From Kitasatospora sp. MAP12-44 (GTDB taxonomy: Bacteria > Actinomycetota > Actinomycetes > Streptomycetales > Streptomycetaceae), in contig NZ_JARZAE010000004.1 in NCBI RefSeq assembly GCF_029892095.1, forward strand, positions 4,960,001-5,024,000: a stretch of DNA of 64,000 nt, written 5' to 3'. This document shows, piece after piece, positions 7,855-15,610 of this stretch. Numbering within the stretch: position 1 is the stretch's first letter; each line of letters begins with the position of its first letter. The translations under genes and the position numbers were made by a program. A model generated the notes under the pieces. It had not been told where the DNA came from. It did no database searches and saw nothing but the letters and a program-made list of their open reading frames with translations.

Positions 7855-8214
7855 GTGGACTGGTATCTGGCAGTACTCAAGAACTACGCGGGTTTCAGCG
7901 GTCGGGCGCGCCGCAAGGAATACTGGATGTTCACGCTTTTCAACACCATCGCCATGGTCGTCGCGGAAATCATCGACGCGGTCCTCGGCACGACTGGCAT
8001 CATCACCGGGATCTACGTGCTCGCGGTCCTGCTCCCGATGCTCGCGGTGGCCGTCCGCCGCCTGCACGACACGGGGCGTTCCGGCTGGTGGCTGCTCATC
8101 GGCGCGATCCCGTTCATCGGCGGGATCATCCTCCTCGTCTTCACGGTCTCCGACGGTCAGCCGAGCGATAACCAGTACGGTCCCAACCCCAAGTTGAACG
8201 CCGCGCAGGGCTGA
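7855..8214 (+). CDS. DUF805 family inner-membrane protein
   Basis: A small membrane protein of 119 residues matching the DUF805 layout: N-terminal WYLAVLKNYAGFSGRARRKEYWMF signature, then three to four transmembrane helices (FNTIAMVVAEII, IITGIYVLAVLLPMLAVAV, WWLLIGAIPFIGGIILLVF) and the conserved RRLHDTGRSGWW loop. The family's function is unknown. GTG at 7855 follows GGGGAACGGGG. A single gene, it is followed by a long perfect terminator. Confidence 0.92.
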   Translation: MDWYLAVLKNYAGFSGRARRKEYWMFTLFNTIAMVVAEIIDAVLGTTGIITGIYVLAVLLPMLAVAVRRLHDTGRSGWWLLIGAIPFIGGIILLVFTVSDGQPSDNQYGPNPKLNAAQG

Positions 8215-8253
8215 TTTCGATATCGGCTTGACGCCAACCCATGGGTTGATCTG

Positions 8254-8303
8254 AGATAAACGGTCGGCCGCAGTCCCCAGGGACTGCGGCCGACCGTTTA
8301 TCT
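8254..8303. terminator. Long perfect hairpin terminator after the DUF805 gene
   Basis: Arms 8254-8276 and 8281-8303 pair perfectly over 23 bp with a CCAG tetraloop. The outermost bases are A/T-rich (GATAAA/TTTATC), so on either strand the hairpin ends in a short U-rich segment. This is the strongest single hairpin in the left half of the window. Confidence 0.92.
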
Positions 8304-8557
8304 GTATGCGGAAACAAAGGGAACTTGAATTTCCAGTTCCGCGCCGGTGTCGATCAGTTGGCCAACAGCCGGCTGCGCAGGTCGCGCGGATCGAGGCGAT
8401 GGTCAGACTCGGTGGCAGTGGCAGTGGCAGTGGCCGATGTTCCGGGGATCCCGCCATCTCGTCACGGCCGTCGAATACAGTGCGGGGGCGCTCGAACGGC
8501 TCCGCGCGTGCGCCTCCCACCGCCGCCTCCCACCGCCCAGCGAAAGGCTCACCAGAG
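8304..8557 (+). promoter_or_regulatory. Upstream region of the ADP-ribosylglycohydrolase gene
   Basis: The gene-free stretch between the DUF805 gene and 8558 holds the terminator at 8254-8303 and then 254 bases with no credible gene. It contains a short run of GGCAGT hexamer repeats near 8412-8431. A promoter must lie here, but I cannot identify -35/-10 boxes with confidence. The frame of the downstream gene stays open back to 8306, but the sequence there is low-complexity. Confidence 0.35.
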
Positions 8558-9664
8558 ATGCCCCTGTGGTCCCGTGCCCAGCAGCAGGACTACCGCAGCC
8601 GGGTGCGCGGCTGCCTGCTCGGCGGGGCGATCGGTGACGCGCTGGGCGCGGGCATCGAGTTCGACTCGATCGAGAAGATCCGGGCCGCGCACGGCCCGCA
8701 GGGCGTCACGGGCTACGTCCCCGCGTACGGGCTGCGCGGCGCGGTCACCGATGACACGCAGATGGTCCTGTTCACGGTGGACGGCCTGATCCGCGCCCAC
8801 GTCCGGCGCGACACCGGCGCCTGGCACCCGCCCAGCGACGTCCACCGCGCCTACCTGCGCTGGGCGGCCACCCAGCACGACTGGGGGCCGGACGAACGCC
8901 GCCCGGACCTCGGCTGGCTGGGCCGCGAGGAGTGGCTCTACGCCCAGCGCGCGCCCGGCTCGGCGTGCCTGTCCGGCCTCTCGGGACCGGACGCCGAGCG
9001 TCTTGGCACCCTGGACGCTCCCAAGAACCCGCACTCCAAGGGCTGCGGCACCGTGATGCGCGCGGCGCCGTTCGGCCTGCTGCTCGGCTGGGAGCCCGGG
9101 CTGGTCTTCCAACTCGCACTGGAATGCTCGGTCCTGACGCATGGCCACCCCACCGGCTACCTCTCCGCCGGCTCGCTCGCGGTGATCGTGCACACCGTGC
9201 TGCGCGGCGGCACGCTGGAGGAGGGCGTCCAACTCGCCCTGGCGCAGCTCGCCGAGCGGACCGGGCACGAGGAGACCACGGCGGCGCTGCGCGGGGCACT
9301 GGACGCCGTCCGGTCGGGGCCGCCGTCCGTGGAGCGGGTGGCGGCGCTGGGGGAGGGCTGGGTGGCCGAGGAGGCGCTGGCGATCGGGGTGTACTGCGCG
9401 CTGGTGGCCGAGGACGTCCGGTCCGGGCTGCTGCTGGCGGTGAACCACTCGGGTGACAGCGACTCCACCGGGACGGTCTGCGGGAGCCTGCTGGGAGCGC
9501 TGCACGGGGAGACCGCGCTACCGGCCGAGTGGGTGGCCGAGTTGGAGGGTCGCGGGACGCTGCTGCAGCTCGCCGACGACCTGGTGCTCGAACTCGTCCA
9601 CGGTCCGCAGCTGCACGGTCCGGACAGCTCCGGCGACGCCTGGCGCGAGCGCTACCCGCTCTGA
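8558..9664 (+). CDS. ADP-ribosylglycohydrolase family protein
   Basis: Probable ADP-ribosyl(arginine) hydrolase of the DraG/ARH family, which removes ADP-ribose from modified targets using a di-Mg2+ centre. Visible family motifs are RGCLLGGAIGDALGAGIEF near residue 15, VTDDTQM (metal-binding TDDT) near 65, the middle segment HSKGCGTVMRAAPFG, and near the C-terminus NHSGDSDSTGTVCGSLLGA (metal-binding D-S-D). All expected acidic ligands are present, so it should be active. ATG 8558 has GAAAGG at 10 bases; 368 residues is typical. It stands alone between two terminators, with no partner ADP-ribosyltransferase nearby. Confidence 0.93.
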   Translation: MPLWSRAQQQDYRSRVRGCLLGGAIGDALGAGIEFDSIEKIRAAHGPQGVTGYVPAYGLRGAVTDDTQMVLFTVDGLIRAHVRRDTGAWHPPSDVHRAYLRWAATQHDWGPDERRPDLGWLGREEWLYAQRAPGSACLSGLSGPDAERLGTLDAPKNPHSKGCGTVMRAAPFGLLLGWEPGLVFQLALECSVLTHGHPTGYLSAGSLAVIVHTVLRGGTLEEGVQLALAQLAERTGHEETTAALRGALDAVRSGPPSVERVAALGEGWVAEEALAIGVYCALVAEDVRSGLLLAVNHSGDSDSTGTVCGSLLGALHGETALPAEWVAELEGRGTLLQLADDLVLELVHGPQLHGPDSSGDAWRERYPL

Positions 9665-9747
9665 AGCGCCTGCTCTGAACCACCCGCGCTGACGGCCGTG
9701 GTGGGGTGCACCCACCACGGCGGATCAGAGCGATCGGGACGGGCTGA

Positions 9748-9960
9748 TCAGACGGTACCGAAGACCCCGGTGCCGGCGGCGGTCGCGAACGCGGCCCAGG
9801 CGTCGGGTGAGAAGCGCAACTGCGGACCCTCGGGGTCCTTGGAGTCGCGCACAGCCACCACGGCCGACTCCGGGACCGCGACCTCCACGCAGGCGCCGTT
9901 GCCGCCGCTGTGCGTGCTCTTGCGCCAAGCCGGGTTGACGGTCAGGGTCTTGATGCTCAT
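9748..9960 (-). CDS. DUF397 protein, copy 4
   Basis: A 70-residue DUF397 protein (WRKSTHSGGNGACVEVAV, VRDSKDPEGPQLRFSPDAWAAF). Its ATG overlaps the stop of the upstream XRE gene by 4 bases (ATGA on the minus strand), so it is translationally coupled to it. It belongs to a second, independent XRE/DUF397 locus, separate from the 4.5-6.2 kb cluster and without an adjacent HATPase gene. It is the likely protein partner of that XRE regulator, as in Scr1/Scr2-type pairs. Confidence 0.92.
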   Translation of the reverse strand: MSIKTLTVNPAWRKSTHSGGNGACVEVAVPESAVVAVRDSKDPEGPQLRFSPDAWAAFATAAGTGVFGTV

Positions 9961-10814
9961 TTCTGGTACGCCTCCGCATAGTCGGTGATCAATGACCGGG
10001 TCTCCGCGACGCTGAGCGCTGCGGCCCTCAAGTGGTCATAGAGTCCGGTATAGCGGCGCACGTCCACGTCCTTCTCCAAGTAGAGGTCGCTCGTCACCCC
10101 TTCGAAGTAGACGACTGTGGAATCGGCAGACTCCGGGAACTCCATCAGGGAGAATGTCCCGGTCATCCCCGGGTGTGCCCCGCGGACGAACGGGATCACC
10201 TGCAGGGTGATGTTCGGCTGCTCGCCCAACTCCAGCAGCCGGCGCATCTGGTCGCCCATCACCGCGCCGCCGCCGACCTCCCGGGCCAGCGCGGCTTCGT
10301 CTATGACGGCCCAGAAGTTCTCGATCCGGTCGTCGCCGGAGATCCGGTCCTGGCGCTTGAGCCGGACCTCCACCCGGCGGCGGATCGAGCCCGCGTCGGT
10401 GTCCGGCTGGGTGCCCATGACGACGGCCTCGGCGTACTCCCGGGTCTGCAACAGGCCGGGAATGAACGAGGATTCGTAACTCCGGATGGACGAGGCCTCT
10501 GCCTCAAGGCCGATGTAGACGCTGTACGGGATGTCCCCGAACTCGTGCCACCAGCCGCGCTGGCGCGACTCCTTGGCCATCTCCATCAGGCTGTTGCGCA
10601 TCCGCGGCTCATCGACGTTGTACACGTCGCAGAGGTCGCGGACGTCGCGCGGGCTGATGCTGCGGCGGCCGTTCTCCAGTCGGCTGATCTTCGACTGCGA
10701 GACCATCAACCGCTGCGCCACCTCTTCGGCGGTCATTCCCTTTTGCTCGCGCAGACGGCGCAGCTCGGCGCCCAACCTCCTGCGGCGGACGGTGGGATTG
10801 ATGCTGGCGGACAC
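9957..10814 (-). CDS. WhiJ-like XRE regulator with DUF5753 domain (second locus)
   Basis: A 285-residue regulator with N-terminal HTH (RRLGAELRRLREQKGMTAEEVAQRLMVSQSKISRLENGRR, about residues 10-65) and DUF5753 domain (about 95-285; SYESSFIPGLLQTREYAEAVV). GTG 10814 was chosen because GGAGG precedes it at five bases and the length then matches its paralogue at 4529; the open frame continues to 10910. It is coupled to DUF397 copy 4. Together with the locus at 4.5 kb this gives two XRE/DUF397 systems within 6 kb. Its binding sites are unknown; autoregulation is usual for such pairs. Confidence 0.92.
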   Translation of the reverse strand: MSASINPTVRRRRLGAELRRLREQKGMTAEEVAQRLMVSQSKISRLENGRRSISPRDVRDLCDVYNVDEPRMRNSLMEMAKESRQRGWWHEFGDIPYSVYIGLEAEASSIRSYESSFIPGLLQTREYAEAVVMGTQPDTDAGSIRRRVEVRLKRQDRISGDDRIENFWAVIDEAALAREVGGGAVMGDQMRRLLELGEQPNITLQVIPFVRGAHPGMTGTFSLMEFPESADSTVVYFEGVTSDLYLEKDVDVRRYTGLYDHLRAAALSVAETRSLITDYAEAYQK

Positions 10815-11299
10815 ATCGACCTCCGGCGGGACTTCTGGTGTGCTGCTTCGGACTTCTTCGGTGTTCGTACCCAACCCCCTGGTTCTGAGCAGCATGCCAC
10901 CTTGGATCACATCACCGCCGGGGAATCACGTCACCGCTGCGCGAGAGGCCCCTGTCGTGCTAAGGGCCCTCGATCGCGACGGCGGGTGCCGAACACGACG
11001 GCGGGTACCGAACACGACGGAGGGGCGGTCGCACCCGGCATGTGCCGCGTGCGACCGCCCCGAGAGGTCCGGAGGTCCGTCTTCGGTGACCGGAGTGAAC
11101 CGGCGGTCCGGCGCCGCCCGGTGGGACGCGCGCCGGTGGCGCGCTCCCCCCTGGCGGAGCCCGGCAGCCCGGTGGCGTGGGCTGCCGAGCGGGTGCTCGG
11201 CGGGCCGTCGGTCCGGTGGGCCGTCAGTTCGACGGCCCGTCAGGACGGCTGTACGTCACGACGGCGGAGCGTCACGACGGCGCAGCGACAGGACGGACG
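10815..11299. other. Gene-free, repeat-rich region between XRE and GPP34 genes
   Basis: These 485 bases hold the leader of the XRE gene (10815-10910), a two-fold 19-bp direct repeat with core GACGGCGGGT.CCGAACAC around 10979-11016, a nested hairpin (11022-11061) and, near 11254-11289, two tandem copies of a CGTCACGACGGCG motif. Open frames on the plus strand have skewed, low-complexity composition and no ribosome-binding site, so I see no gene. Confidence 0.5.
11022..11061. terminator. Nested hairpin, probable terminator of the GPP34 gene
   Basis: Arms 11022-11034 and 11049-11061 (13 bp, perfect) enclose a second small stem (GGCA/TGCC at 11037-11046). It lies downstream of the minus-strand GPP34 gene and upstream of the minus-strand XRE gene, separating the two transcripts. 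Confidence 0.7.
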
Positions 11300-12061
11300 T
11301 CAGCGGACGCCGACCCGGCCGAGCGGGCTGTGGGTTCCCGCCGGCCGGCCGCGGTCGACGGGCTCCGCGCCGTTCCTGGGGGCGGGCGCCCGACCGCTGG
11401 TGCCGGCCGCCACCGGTCCGCCACGGCCCTGCTGAGCCGGAAGGCCGTTCTGCACATCCATGACGGCGTGCGCGACCATCCCGCCGAGCGGGTCGTAGCG
11501 GATCAGGTCACGCAGCCGTGACCGCGAGGACCTGCCTTCGTTACCGGGATACAGATGCTTTCCGAGCCCCACCGCATGGGCCAGTGCGGCCAGTGCGGCC
11601 GTCCTGGGGTCCGGTGGGACGCCAGTGCGGATGGCTGTGTCGAGACGCTGCTTGATGGCAGCGTTCGTACAGTCGTCCGACGCCTGGTAGCGCGTCGTCG
11701 GCAGGACCCCGCATACCTGGCCCGGCACGGCCGCCACCATGCCGCACCGTTCCAGGTGCGCCAGGTAGGTCTGCCGGAGCCCCAGGCGGGGCCCGCCGAT
11801 CCAGTGCGCGGCACGTACCGGGCTGCCGCGACGGCGCAGCAGCTCCAGGGCGTGGTCCAGGGTGGGGTCGCCGGTCGGTCGTGGCATCACCACGGCGATC
11901 CGGTCTCCGTCCGGGACTATCCGGCCGGCCAGGGACAGCTCGACGAGCTGTGCCCCGGCGAGTCCGAGGTCGAGGGTCTGCGGCTGCGCCGTGGTACCCG
12001 TGGTCGGGTCCAGTGCGAGCAACAAGAGTTCCTCGGGAATTGTTCTGCGGCTCTTGCCCAT
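11300..12061 (-). CDS. GPP34/GOLPH3 family phosphoprotein
   Basis: Member of the GPP34 (Golgi phosphoprotein 3) family that is expanded in streptomycetes; the eukaryotic relatives bind phosphoinositides, and the bacterial role is unknown. The diagnostic N-terminal IPEELLLLALDP opens the domain, which runs to about residue 205 (LGLAGAQLVELSLAGRI, GVPPDPRTAALAALAHAVGL, YDPLGGMVAHAVMDV). The last 45 residues are a low-complexity Gly/Pro/Arg tail. GGGGAGG lies five bases before the ATG. 253 residues fits the family. It is divergent from the D,D-carboxypeptidase gene. Confidence 0.93.
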   Translation of the reverse strand: MGKSRRTIPEELLLLALDPTTGTTAQPQTLDLGLAGAQLVELSLAGRIVPDGDRIAVVMPRPTGDPTLDHALELLRRRGSPVRAAHWIGGPRLGLRQTYLAHLERCGMVAAVPGQVCGVLPTTRYQASDDCTNAAIKQRLDTAIRTGVPPDPRTAALAALAHAVGLGKHLYPGNEGRSSRSRLRDLIRYDPLGGMVAHAVMDVQNGLPAQQGRGGPVAAGTSGRAPAPRNGAEPVDRGRPAGTHSPLGRVGVR

Positions 12062-12370
12062 CCAAGCCTCCCCGCGTGGATGAATGACAGAGTGACGCCT
12101 CTCACACGGCCTTGTCGAGTACGCCTCCGAATCGTGACCTTGGGGCGGGAACTGATCGGAGACCCGCGCCGCACGGGGAACCGGTGGCCGACGGGTCCGC
12201 GTCGTTGCCGGGGATGGGCCGAGTGCCCGGAATAACCGCCGGTCGGACGGGGTGTGGACCGCGCCGATCGTCCGCCGGTGACGGAGACTGTTGAGCTAGA
12301 GGAGCGGTGCGCGGGCCCCCGGAAGCCGGGTGGCCCGCGCACCGCTGAGCACACGAGGAGGTCGGGATAC
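12062..12370. promoter_or_regulatory. Divergent promoter region and leader of the dacA-like gene
   Basis: This 309-base region between divergent GPP34 and carboxypeptidase genes should contain both promoters; none is clear enough to place. The right end holds the strong hairpin at 12303-12346 and the ribosome-binding site GAGGAGG (12355-12361). An upstream in-frame ATG at 12254 would run through the hairpin and lacks a Shine-Dalgarno sequence, so I treat this stretch as non-coding. Confidence 0.5.
12303..12346 (+). promoter_or_regulatory. Stable leader hairpin before the dacA-like gene
   Basis: A 15-bp perfect stem (12303-12317 with 12332-12346) is capped by a further five-pair stem (CCCGG/CCGGG) with an AAG loop. 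It ends 8 bases before the ribosome-binding site and 25 before the GTG start. The upstream gene is divergent, so this is not that gene's terminator. It may act as an attenuator, mRNA stabiliser or protein-binding site; this is inferred. Confidence 0.7.
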
Positions 12371-14119
12371 GTGGGCGAGGCCCCGGACAAGGTCCGCAAC
12401 GACGGGGAGCGGGAGCTGCCGGCGGAGGGTGCGACGGCGGCGGACGGTGAGCGGAGCGGCAGCCAGGATGTGGGCGGCTCGACAGTCCAGCTGCGCGTCC
12501 GGGATGTGGACAGCAAGACGACGGTCCTGCGGATTCCGACCGAGTCGGCCGAGCCCGTGGAGGCAAAGGGCCAGGTCGAGGAGAGCGACGCGGCGGCACT
12601 GGACCCGCGTCTCGCCATGCGGGACGCCGATGACGAGACCCCGGCGGAAGAGGCGCAAGCCGAGCACGAGCCCGAGGCCGACGCTCCCGCGGAACCCGTC
12701 GATCCCGAGCCCGAGCCCGAGCCCGAGCTTGAGCCCGAGTTGGTCCTGGTCGCCGTGGCAGCCGTCACCGCTCCCGAGCCCACCCCCACCCCCGCAGTCG
12801 CCCCCACGCCCACGCCTGCCCCCGCCCCCGCCCCCGGCCCGGAGACCACCTCCGAGGCCCTGGAGGTGCTCGCCGGCCTCAGCGGCCGCCCGGTCTCCCG
12901 GCTGCGCCGCGCGCTCAAGCGGATCACCATCTGGACGGTCTTCGCCGCCGTGGTCCTCGGCGCCGTGGTGACCGCTCAGCTGTTGCGCCCGCTGCCCGGC
13001 CCGCAGACCAGGATGACCACCGCCGGCTCCTTCACCTTCACCGGCGACCCGCTCGCCCTGCCGTGGCCGGCCAAGGGCCAGGCCGCCGCCGAGGTGGTCG
13101 GCCTGGGCAGCCTGGGCAGCTCCGGCCCGGACACGCCGGTGCCGATCGCCAGCGTCACCAAGGTGATGAACGCCTACCTGATCCTCAAGGACCACCCGCT
13201 CCGCAAGGGCGAGAGCGGCCCGGCGATCACCGTCGACCAGGCCGCCGCGCAGGAGTCCGGTGACTCCGACCAGTCCACCGCCAAGGTGACCGAGGGTCAG
13301 CAGATCAGCGAGTACGAGGCGCTGGAGATGCTGATGCTGCCCTCCGCCAACAACATCGCCCGTCTGCTGGCCCGTTGGGACGCGGGGTCCGAGGACGCGT
13401 TCGTCAAGAAGATGAACGACCAGGCCACCGCCTTCGGCATGACCAGCACCACCTACGCGGATGCCGCCGGCTACAACAACAACACCAAGAGCACCGCCAA
13501 GGACCAGCTCAAGCTGGCCGAGCAGGTCATCCAGAGTGACATCTTCCGGCAGATCGTCGCCGAGCCGGACGCCACCATCGGCGGCACCCGGATCTACAAC
13601 ACCAACGCCCTGCTCAGCCCGAAGAACGGGATCATCGGCACCAAGACCGGCTCCAGCACCCCCGCCGGCAGCTGCCTGATGTGGGCGGCCGTCAAGGATG
13701 TCGACGGCACCCGGCAGACCATCCTCGGGGTGACCCTCGGCCAGCCCCCGACCGCCACCGACAACATCCTCAAGGCTGCCCAGACCGTCAGCGCGAAGAT
13801 CATCACCGCTGGTCAGGACGCGCTGGGCGGCCAGGTGCTGGCCCGGCAGGGCGACGTGGTCGGCTACGTCGACGACGGCCTCGGCGGCAAGGCCCCCGTA
13901 GTGGCCGGCAAGGACGTCACCGTCGCCGGCTGGACCGGCGTCACCGCTACCCTGACGCTCTCCCAGGGCCCCGGAAGCCTGGGCCACAGCGCACAGGCCG
14001 GCACCCAGGTCGGCACGATCACCGCAGGCGAGGGCAGCGCCCAGGTCCAGGTGCCGGTGCTGCTGCAGCACGACCTGGCACCGCCGTCGATCATGTCCCG
14101 GCTGACCCGCCTGCTCTGA
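12371..14119 (+). CDS. Membrane-anchored D-alanyl-D-alanine carboxypeptidase (class C PBP)
   Basis: Low-molecular-mass penicillin-binding protein that trims the terminal D-Ala from peptidoglycan stem peptides outside the cell. The three catalytic motifs are intact: SxxK at S261-K264 (ASVTKVMN), SxN at S325-N327 (PSANNIAR) and K425-T-G (TKTGSS). Unusually, about 185 residues precede the single membrane helix (RITIWTVFAAVVLGAVVTAQLL, about 185-206), and this cytoplasmic arm contains a Pro-Glu repeat (PEPEPEPELEPEL) followed by a Pro-Thr/Pro-Ala repeat. The GTG at 12371 has GAGGAGG at 9 bases. 582 residues is longer than typical DacA because of the arm. It ends before a shared terminator. Confidence 0.93.
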   Translation: MGEAPDKVRNDGERELPAEGATAADGERSGSQDVGGSTVQLRVRDVDSKTTVLRIPTESAEPVEAKGQVEESDAAALDPRLAMRDADDETPAEEAQAEHEPEADAPAEPVDPEPEPEPELEPELVLVAVAAVTAPEPTPTPAVAPTPTPAPAPAPGPETTSEALEVLAGLSGRPVSRLRRALKRITIWTVFAAVVLGAVVTAQLLRPLPGPQTRMTTAGSFTFTGDPLALPWPAKGQAAAEVVGLGSLGSSGPDTPVPIASVTKVMNAYLILKDHPLRKGESGPAITVDQAAAQESGDSDQSTAKVTEGQQISEYEALEMLMLPSANNIARLLARWDAGSEDAFVKKMNDQATAFGMTSTTYADAAGYNNNTKSTAKDQLKLAEQVIQSDIFRQIVAEPDATIGGTRIYNTNALLSPKNGIIGTKTGSSTPAGSCLMWAAVKDVDGTRQTILGVTLGQPPTATDNILKAAQTVSAKIITAGQDALGGQVLARQGDVVGYVDDGLGGKAPVVAGKDVTVAGWTGVTATLTLSQGPGSLGHSAQAGTQVGTITAGEGSAQVQVPVLLQHDLAPPSIMSRLTRLL

Positions 14120-14173
14120 CCCGCCTGCTCTGACCCGCCCGCTCTGATCCGGCCGGTACCAGCAACAGACGTC

Positions 14174-14207
14174 GAAGGGGTCCGTACCCGAACGTACGGA
14201 CCCCTTC
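14174..14207. terminator. Bidirectional terminator between carboxypeptidase and ppm genes
   Basis: Perfect 14-bp stem (14174-14187 against 14194-14207) with a six-base loop, located between convergent genes. The outer GAA/TTC ends give a weak U-rich tail on each strand. Confidence 0.9.
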
Positions 14208-14219
14208 CGGCAGTGCGCG

Positions 14220-14987
14220 CTACTTCTTGTGCTGGCCCGTCAGCTTGTTCACCCGATCGGTGACGCCCCAGGCGGTCACCCGCCAGAGCGCCTCGACCAG
14301 GATGTTGCGGCTCATCTTGGAAACGCCGTGCTCGCGCTCCACGAAGGTGATCGGCACCTCGGCCACCTTGAAGCCGGCCTTGACCGTGCGCCAGGCCAGG
14401 TCGACCTGGAAGCAGTAGCCCGCCGAGGCGACCTGATCCATGCCGAGGCCCTGCAGGGTCTCCTTGCGGAAGGCGCGGTAGCCGCCGGTGACGTCCTTGA
14501 TCGGCACGCCCAGCATCAGGCGCGAGTAGAGCGAGCCGCCGCGCGAGATCAGCAGGCGGGACTTCGGCCAGTTCACGACCTTGCCGCCGGCCACCCAGCG
14601 CGAGCCCAGCACCAGGTCCGCGCCGCGCAGGGCGGTCAGCAGGCGGTAGAGCTCCTCGGGCTGGTGCGAGCCGTCGGCGTCCATCTCGACCAGCACGTCG
14701 TAGCCGTGCTCGATGCCCCAGGCGAAGCCGGCCAGGTAGGCGGCGCCCAGGCCCTCCTTGCCCATGCGGTGCATGACGTGGACGTTGCCGTCCTGCTCGG
14801 CGATCTTGTCGGCGATCTCGCCGGTGCCGTCGGGGCTGTTGTCATCGGCGACGAGGACATGCACCTCGGGAACGGCAGCCCGGACCCGGGAGACGATCCG
14901 TTCGACGTTCTCGGCCTCGTTGTAGGTCGGGATGATGACCAGCACCTTGCCGAGATCGGCGAAGGAGTGCTCCTGGGGCGCAGTCAC
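14220..14987 (-). CDS. ppm1: Polyprenol monophosphomannose synthase (GT2)
   Basis: Cytoplasmic GT2 enzyme that transfers mannose from GDP-mannose to polyprenyl phosphate, supplying the lipid-linked donor for protein O-mannosylation and mannolipids. Signatures include VIIPTYNEAENVERIV near residue 15, DDNSPDGTGEIAD, the DXD metal site VEMDADGSHQPEEL near 100, and GSRWVAGG. The C-terminus lacks the transmembrane tail seen in some DPM1-type enzymes. GTG 14987 with GAAAGG upstream was chosen over longer in-frame starts; 255 residues is the normal soluble length. Its functional partner Pmt lies at 58.9-60.8 kb of this window. The lnt and fxsA genes often found beside ppm1 are not here. Confidence 0.93.
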   Translation of the reverse strand: MTAPQEHSFADLGKVLVIIPTYNEAENVERIVSRVRAAVPEVHVLVADDNSPDGTGEIADKIAEQDGNVHVMHRMGKEGLGAAYLAGFAWGIEHGYDVLVEMDADGSHQPEELYRLLTALRGADLVLGSRWVAGGKVVNWPKSRLLISRGGSLYSRLMLGVPIKDVTGGYRAFRKETLQGLGMDQVASAGYCFQVDLAWRTVKAGFKVAEVPITFVEREHGVSKMSRNILVEALWRVTAWGVTDRVNKLTGQHKK

Positions 14988-15259
14988 GTACGAGCCTTTC
15001 GGGTTGTACCGCGTCCGCCTCGGACACGGCATCGCATCTCTGTCTCTCCACCGCCGGACCTTGCACACCGGCGGCGGCACCGTCAGACCATGGACCCGCT
15101 GGACCCCGGCCGGAGTGAACACCAATGCCGATGGTAACGACCTGGAGACGGCGTTCAGCACGCAGGCTGTCGGCTGACTACCGCTTGGCAGATAGTAGTG
15201 AATCGCGAAGGCCGCCATGGCTCGCTCACTCGTTCAGGGGATCCGGCGCCAAGATCGCG

Positions 15260-15421
15260 TCAACGGGACAGCTGCTCCACGGGATCCCCGGCGCCCCCGG
15301 GGTTGCGTGGGTCGTGCAGGTCCGCTGCCAGTGAGTCCTTGAGACCGCGCAGCAGGATGACGAAATTGTCCAGGTCAGTGCCTTGGCACCACTCGGGCGG
15401 GGGCTTGATCGCGTTGTTCAT
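15260..15421 (-). CDS. Small hypothetical protein (53 residues)
   Basis: An ATG-to-TGA frame on the minus strand encodes a 53-residue soluble peptide beginning NNAIKPPPEWCQGTDLDNFV and continuing ILLRGLKDSLAADLHDPRN. Amino-acid composition and codon use look coding, with one cysteine and one tryptophan, but no Shine-Dalgarno sequence is evident. It lies between ppm1 and the S53 peptidase gene. No family recognised. Confidence 0.5.
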   Translation of the reverse strand: MNNAIKPPPEWCQGTDLDNFVILLRGLKDSLAADLHDPRNPGGAGDPVEQLSR

Positions 15422-15610
15422 ACGGCGACGCTAACCAGCGGCGATCAACAACGGATAAGCGTGTGCGGGGCCCCGGGCCACCTCCTGCACGCGAGTGAAG
15501 TTCGTGGGGACACGTCAAATGAATGATCGACTCATCCGCCCCGGAAATATCGTCCGGGGCAACTCCGCGTACCCCGATATACCAAGCGGCTCGATCCGAA
15601 AGGGCTCCGC

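Noticed and set aside
10032..11435. 467-residue plus-strand open frame across the XRE gene and beyond
   Set aside because: Overlaps the well-supported XRE/DUF5753 gene in antisense and then runs through repeat-rich sequence; no ribosome-binding site or motif.
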